This document shows, piece after piece, positions 63,202 to 64,000 of a DNA stretch of 64,000 bases (positions are counted from its first letter, which is position 1; every line of letters begins with the position of its first letter). Location of the stretch: assembly GCA_963773585.1 (NCBI GenBank), contig CAVZBR010000013.1, positions 1 to 64,000 of the forward strand, written 5' to 3'. The notes below the pieces were generated by a model, which saw nothing but the letters and a program-made list of their open reading frames with translations, was not told the DNA's origin and did not search any database. The stretch is from CAVXJN01 sp963773585 (GTDB taxonomy: Bacteria; Pseudomonadota; Gammaproteobacteria; JASBUN01). The translations under genes were made by a program, and so were the position numbers.

Positions 63202-64000
63202 GCGACGCGTTCACCGCCCGCCATCTCTACAACAGTCTACGCGCGCCCCTGCAACTGCATTGGGCCAGCGGTACGGCAGGCCAGGACCGGGAATTCGGGC
63301 CGATAGAAGCCGGGGAGACCGGGACCACCCTGGTCGGGCACCTGAATCTGATCCATCCGTACCGTATTCAAGTGCTGGGGCCTTCCGAATTGGCCTACTT
63401 GCAGCACCTCGGCAAAAATTCCTACGACGACGCCATCAAGCACCTGTTCTCAGGCGACACCTCAGTGGTCATTGTCGCCAATGGCCTGCAGATTCCCGAA
63501 GACTTGTTGCAGATGTCGGAGCGCCGGGAAATACCGATGCTGCATACCGGTGTCGAAAGCCATCGCCTGATCACCCACCTGCAATATTTCATGGGCAATC
63601 TGCTCGCCGAAAAGACCAGCATGCACGGCGTGTTCATGGAAGTCATGGGTATCGGCGTGCTCTTGACAGGTGAAAGCAGCATCGGCAAAAGCGAACTGGC
63701 ATTGGAATTGATCACCCGCGGCCATCGCCTGATCGCAGACGACGCGCCGGAATTCAGCCGCACCATGCCCGACACCATCAGCGGCACCTGCCCCGACGTG
63801 TTGCGCGAGTTTCTGGAGGTCCGGGGACTCGGAGTCATCAACGTACGGGCGATGTTCGGCGACAGCGCCATCAAGAACAGCAAGTATCTGCGCCTGGTCG
63901 TTCGCCTGGAAGCCATGAACGACGAACGCCTGCGGGAAATCGACCGATTGCAAGGAAGCTGTGAGACGCGCAAGATTTTAGGGGTGGAGGTTCCCGAAAT
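63198..64000 (+). CDS. hprK: HPr kinase/phosphorylase, 3'-truncated by the window end
   Basis: Bifunctional kinase and phosphorylase of a serine in HPr-type proteins. The first 267 codons are seen; the frame is open to the end of the window, and full family members are about 310-320 aa. The N-terminal domain (MSDAFTARHLYNSLRAPLQL onward) is followed by the catalytic domain with Walker A GESSIGKSELALELITRGH, ADDAPEFSR and the HprK signature region FLEVRGLGVINVRAMFGDSA. Pairing with ptsN suggests the nitrogen-PTS HPr (NPr) as target. Confidence 0.93.
   Translation, partial: MSDAFTARHLYNSLRAPLQLHWASGTAGQDREFGPIEAGETGTTLVGHLNLIHPYRIQVLGPSELAYLQHLGKNSYDDAIKHLFSGDTSVVIVANGLQIPEDLLQMSERREIPMLHTGVESHRLITHLQYFMGNLLAEKTSMHGVFMEVMGIGVLLTGESSIGKSELALELITRGHRLIADDAPEFSRTMPDTISGTCPDVLREFLEVRGLGVINVRAMFGDSAIKNSKYLRLVVRLEAMNDERLREIDRLQGSCETRKILGVEVPE

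Noticed and set aside
1..64000. CRISPR arrays, transposons, prophage, tRNA genes, toxin-antitoxin or defence islands
   Set aside because: No regularly spaced repeats, transposase or integrase motifs, tRNA-like cloverleaf ends or defence-type genes were found on reading both strands.

Overview
The window is a chimera of two unrelated bacterial genomes joined near position 15,155, and the two parts should be read separately.

Part A (1 to about 15,155) is very GC-rich DNA of actinobacterial character. Thermoleophilia (Solirubrobacterales or Gaiellales type) is my best guess, from the style of the Nuo subunits, the long two-domain ThyX-like protein and a 'SASVEQAGL' secreted protein. It carries a VIT-family membrane protein, several hypothetical proteins, a ThyX-like flavoprotein, a GGDEF protein, a VOC protein, an AEC transporter, a long-chain acyl-CoA synthetase, and the distal end of a complex I operon (nuoJ-K-L-M-N on the minus strand, so nuoN lies leftmost). 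Nearly every gene is broken by one or more single-base frameshifts, dozens in 15 kb. The protein similarity continues across the breaks, so this looks like uncorrected, low-coverage sequence rather than real gene decay.

Part B (about 15,160 to 64,000) is a clean, moderately GC-rich gammaproteobacterial chromosome segment of about 49 kb with no frameshift in about 55 genes. It opens inside ftsZ, cut after codon 115, and runs back through the whole division and cell wall (dcw) cluster on the minus strand: ftsA, ftsQ, ddlB, murB, murC, murG, ftsW, murD, mraY, murF, murE, ftsI, ftsL, rsmH, mraZ. Almost every junction is a 1-4 base overlap, and upstream of mraZ lie a sigma70-type promoter and a four-repeat MraZ operator. 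Next come rnpB (RNase P RNA), rsmI divergent from lpoA-yraN-dolP, a D-2-hydroxyacid dehydrogenase, a macrodomain protein, sspA-sspB, the cytochrome bc1 operon petABC, a NIF3-like protein, and a DegS/HtrA-type protease.

From 45,327 to 55,138 the minus strand holds hisC, hisD, hisG, murA, ibaG and a phospholipid-trafficking mla operon (mlaF-E-D-[TolC-like]-C-B). The operon contains an outer-membrane efflux-type protein between mlaD and mlaC, and a 0.7-kb gap without a convincing gene separates mlaB from ibaG. On the plus strand follow a calcium/sodium antiporter, kdsD, kdsC, lptC, lptA, lptB, rpoN, hpf, ptsN and the first 267 codons of hprK, which runs off the end. This is the classic Kdo/LPS-export to nitrogen-PTS neighbourhood. 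A sigma54-type -24/-12 element lies directly upstream of rpoN.

Most of part B works on the cell envelope: peptidoglycan precursors and septation (dcw, murA, lpoA), outer-membrane lipid asymmetry (mla), LPS (kdsCD, lptABC) and envelope stress (DegS-like, DolP). I found no mobile element, CRISPR array, defence island or convincing undescribed multi-gene system. The most important observation is the artificial junction; the most biologically interesting ones are the TolC-like member of the mla operon, the orphan gap after mlaB, and the regulatory elements before mraZ, rpoN and ptsN.
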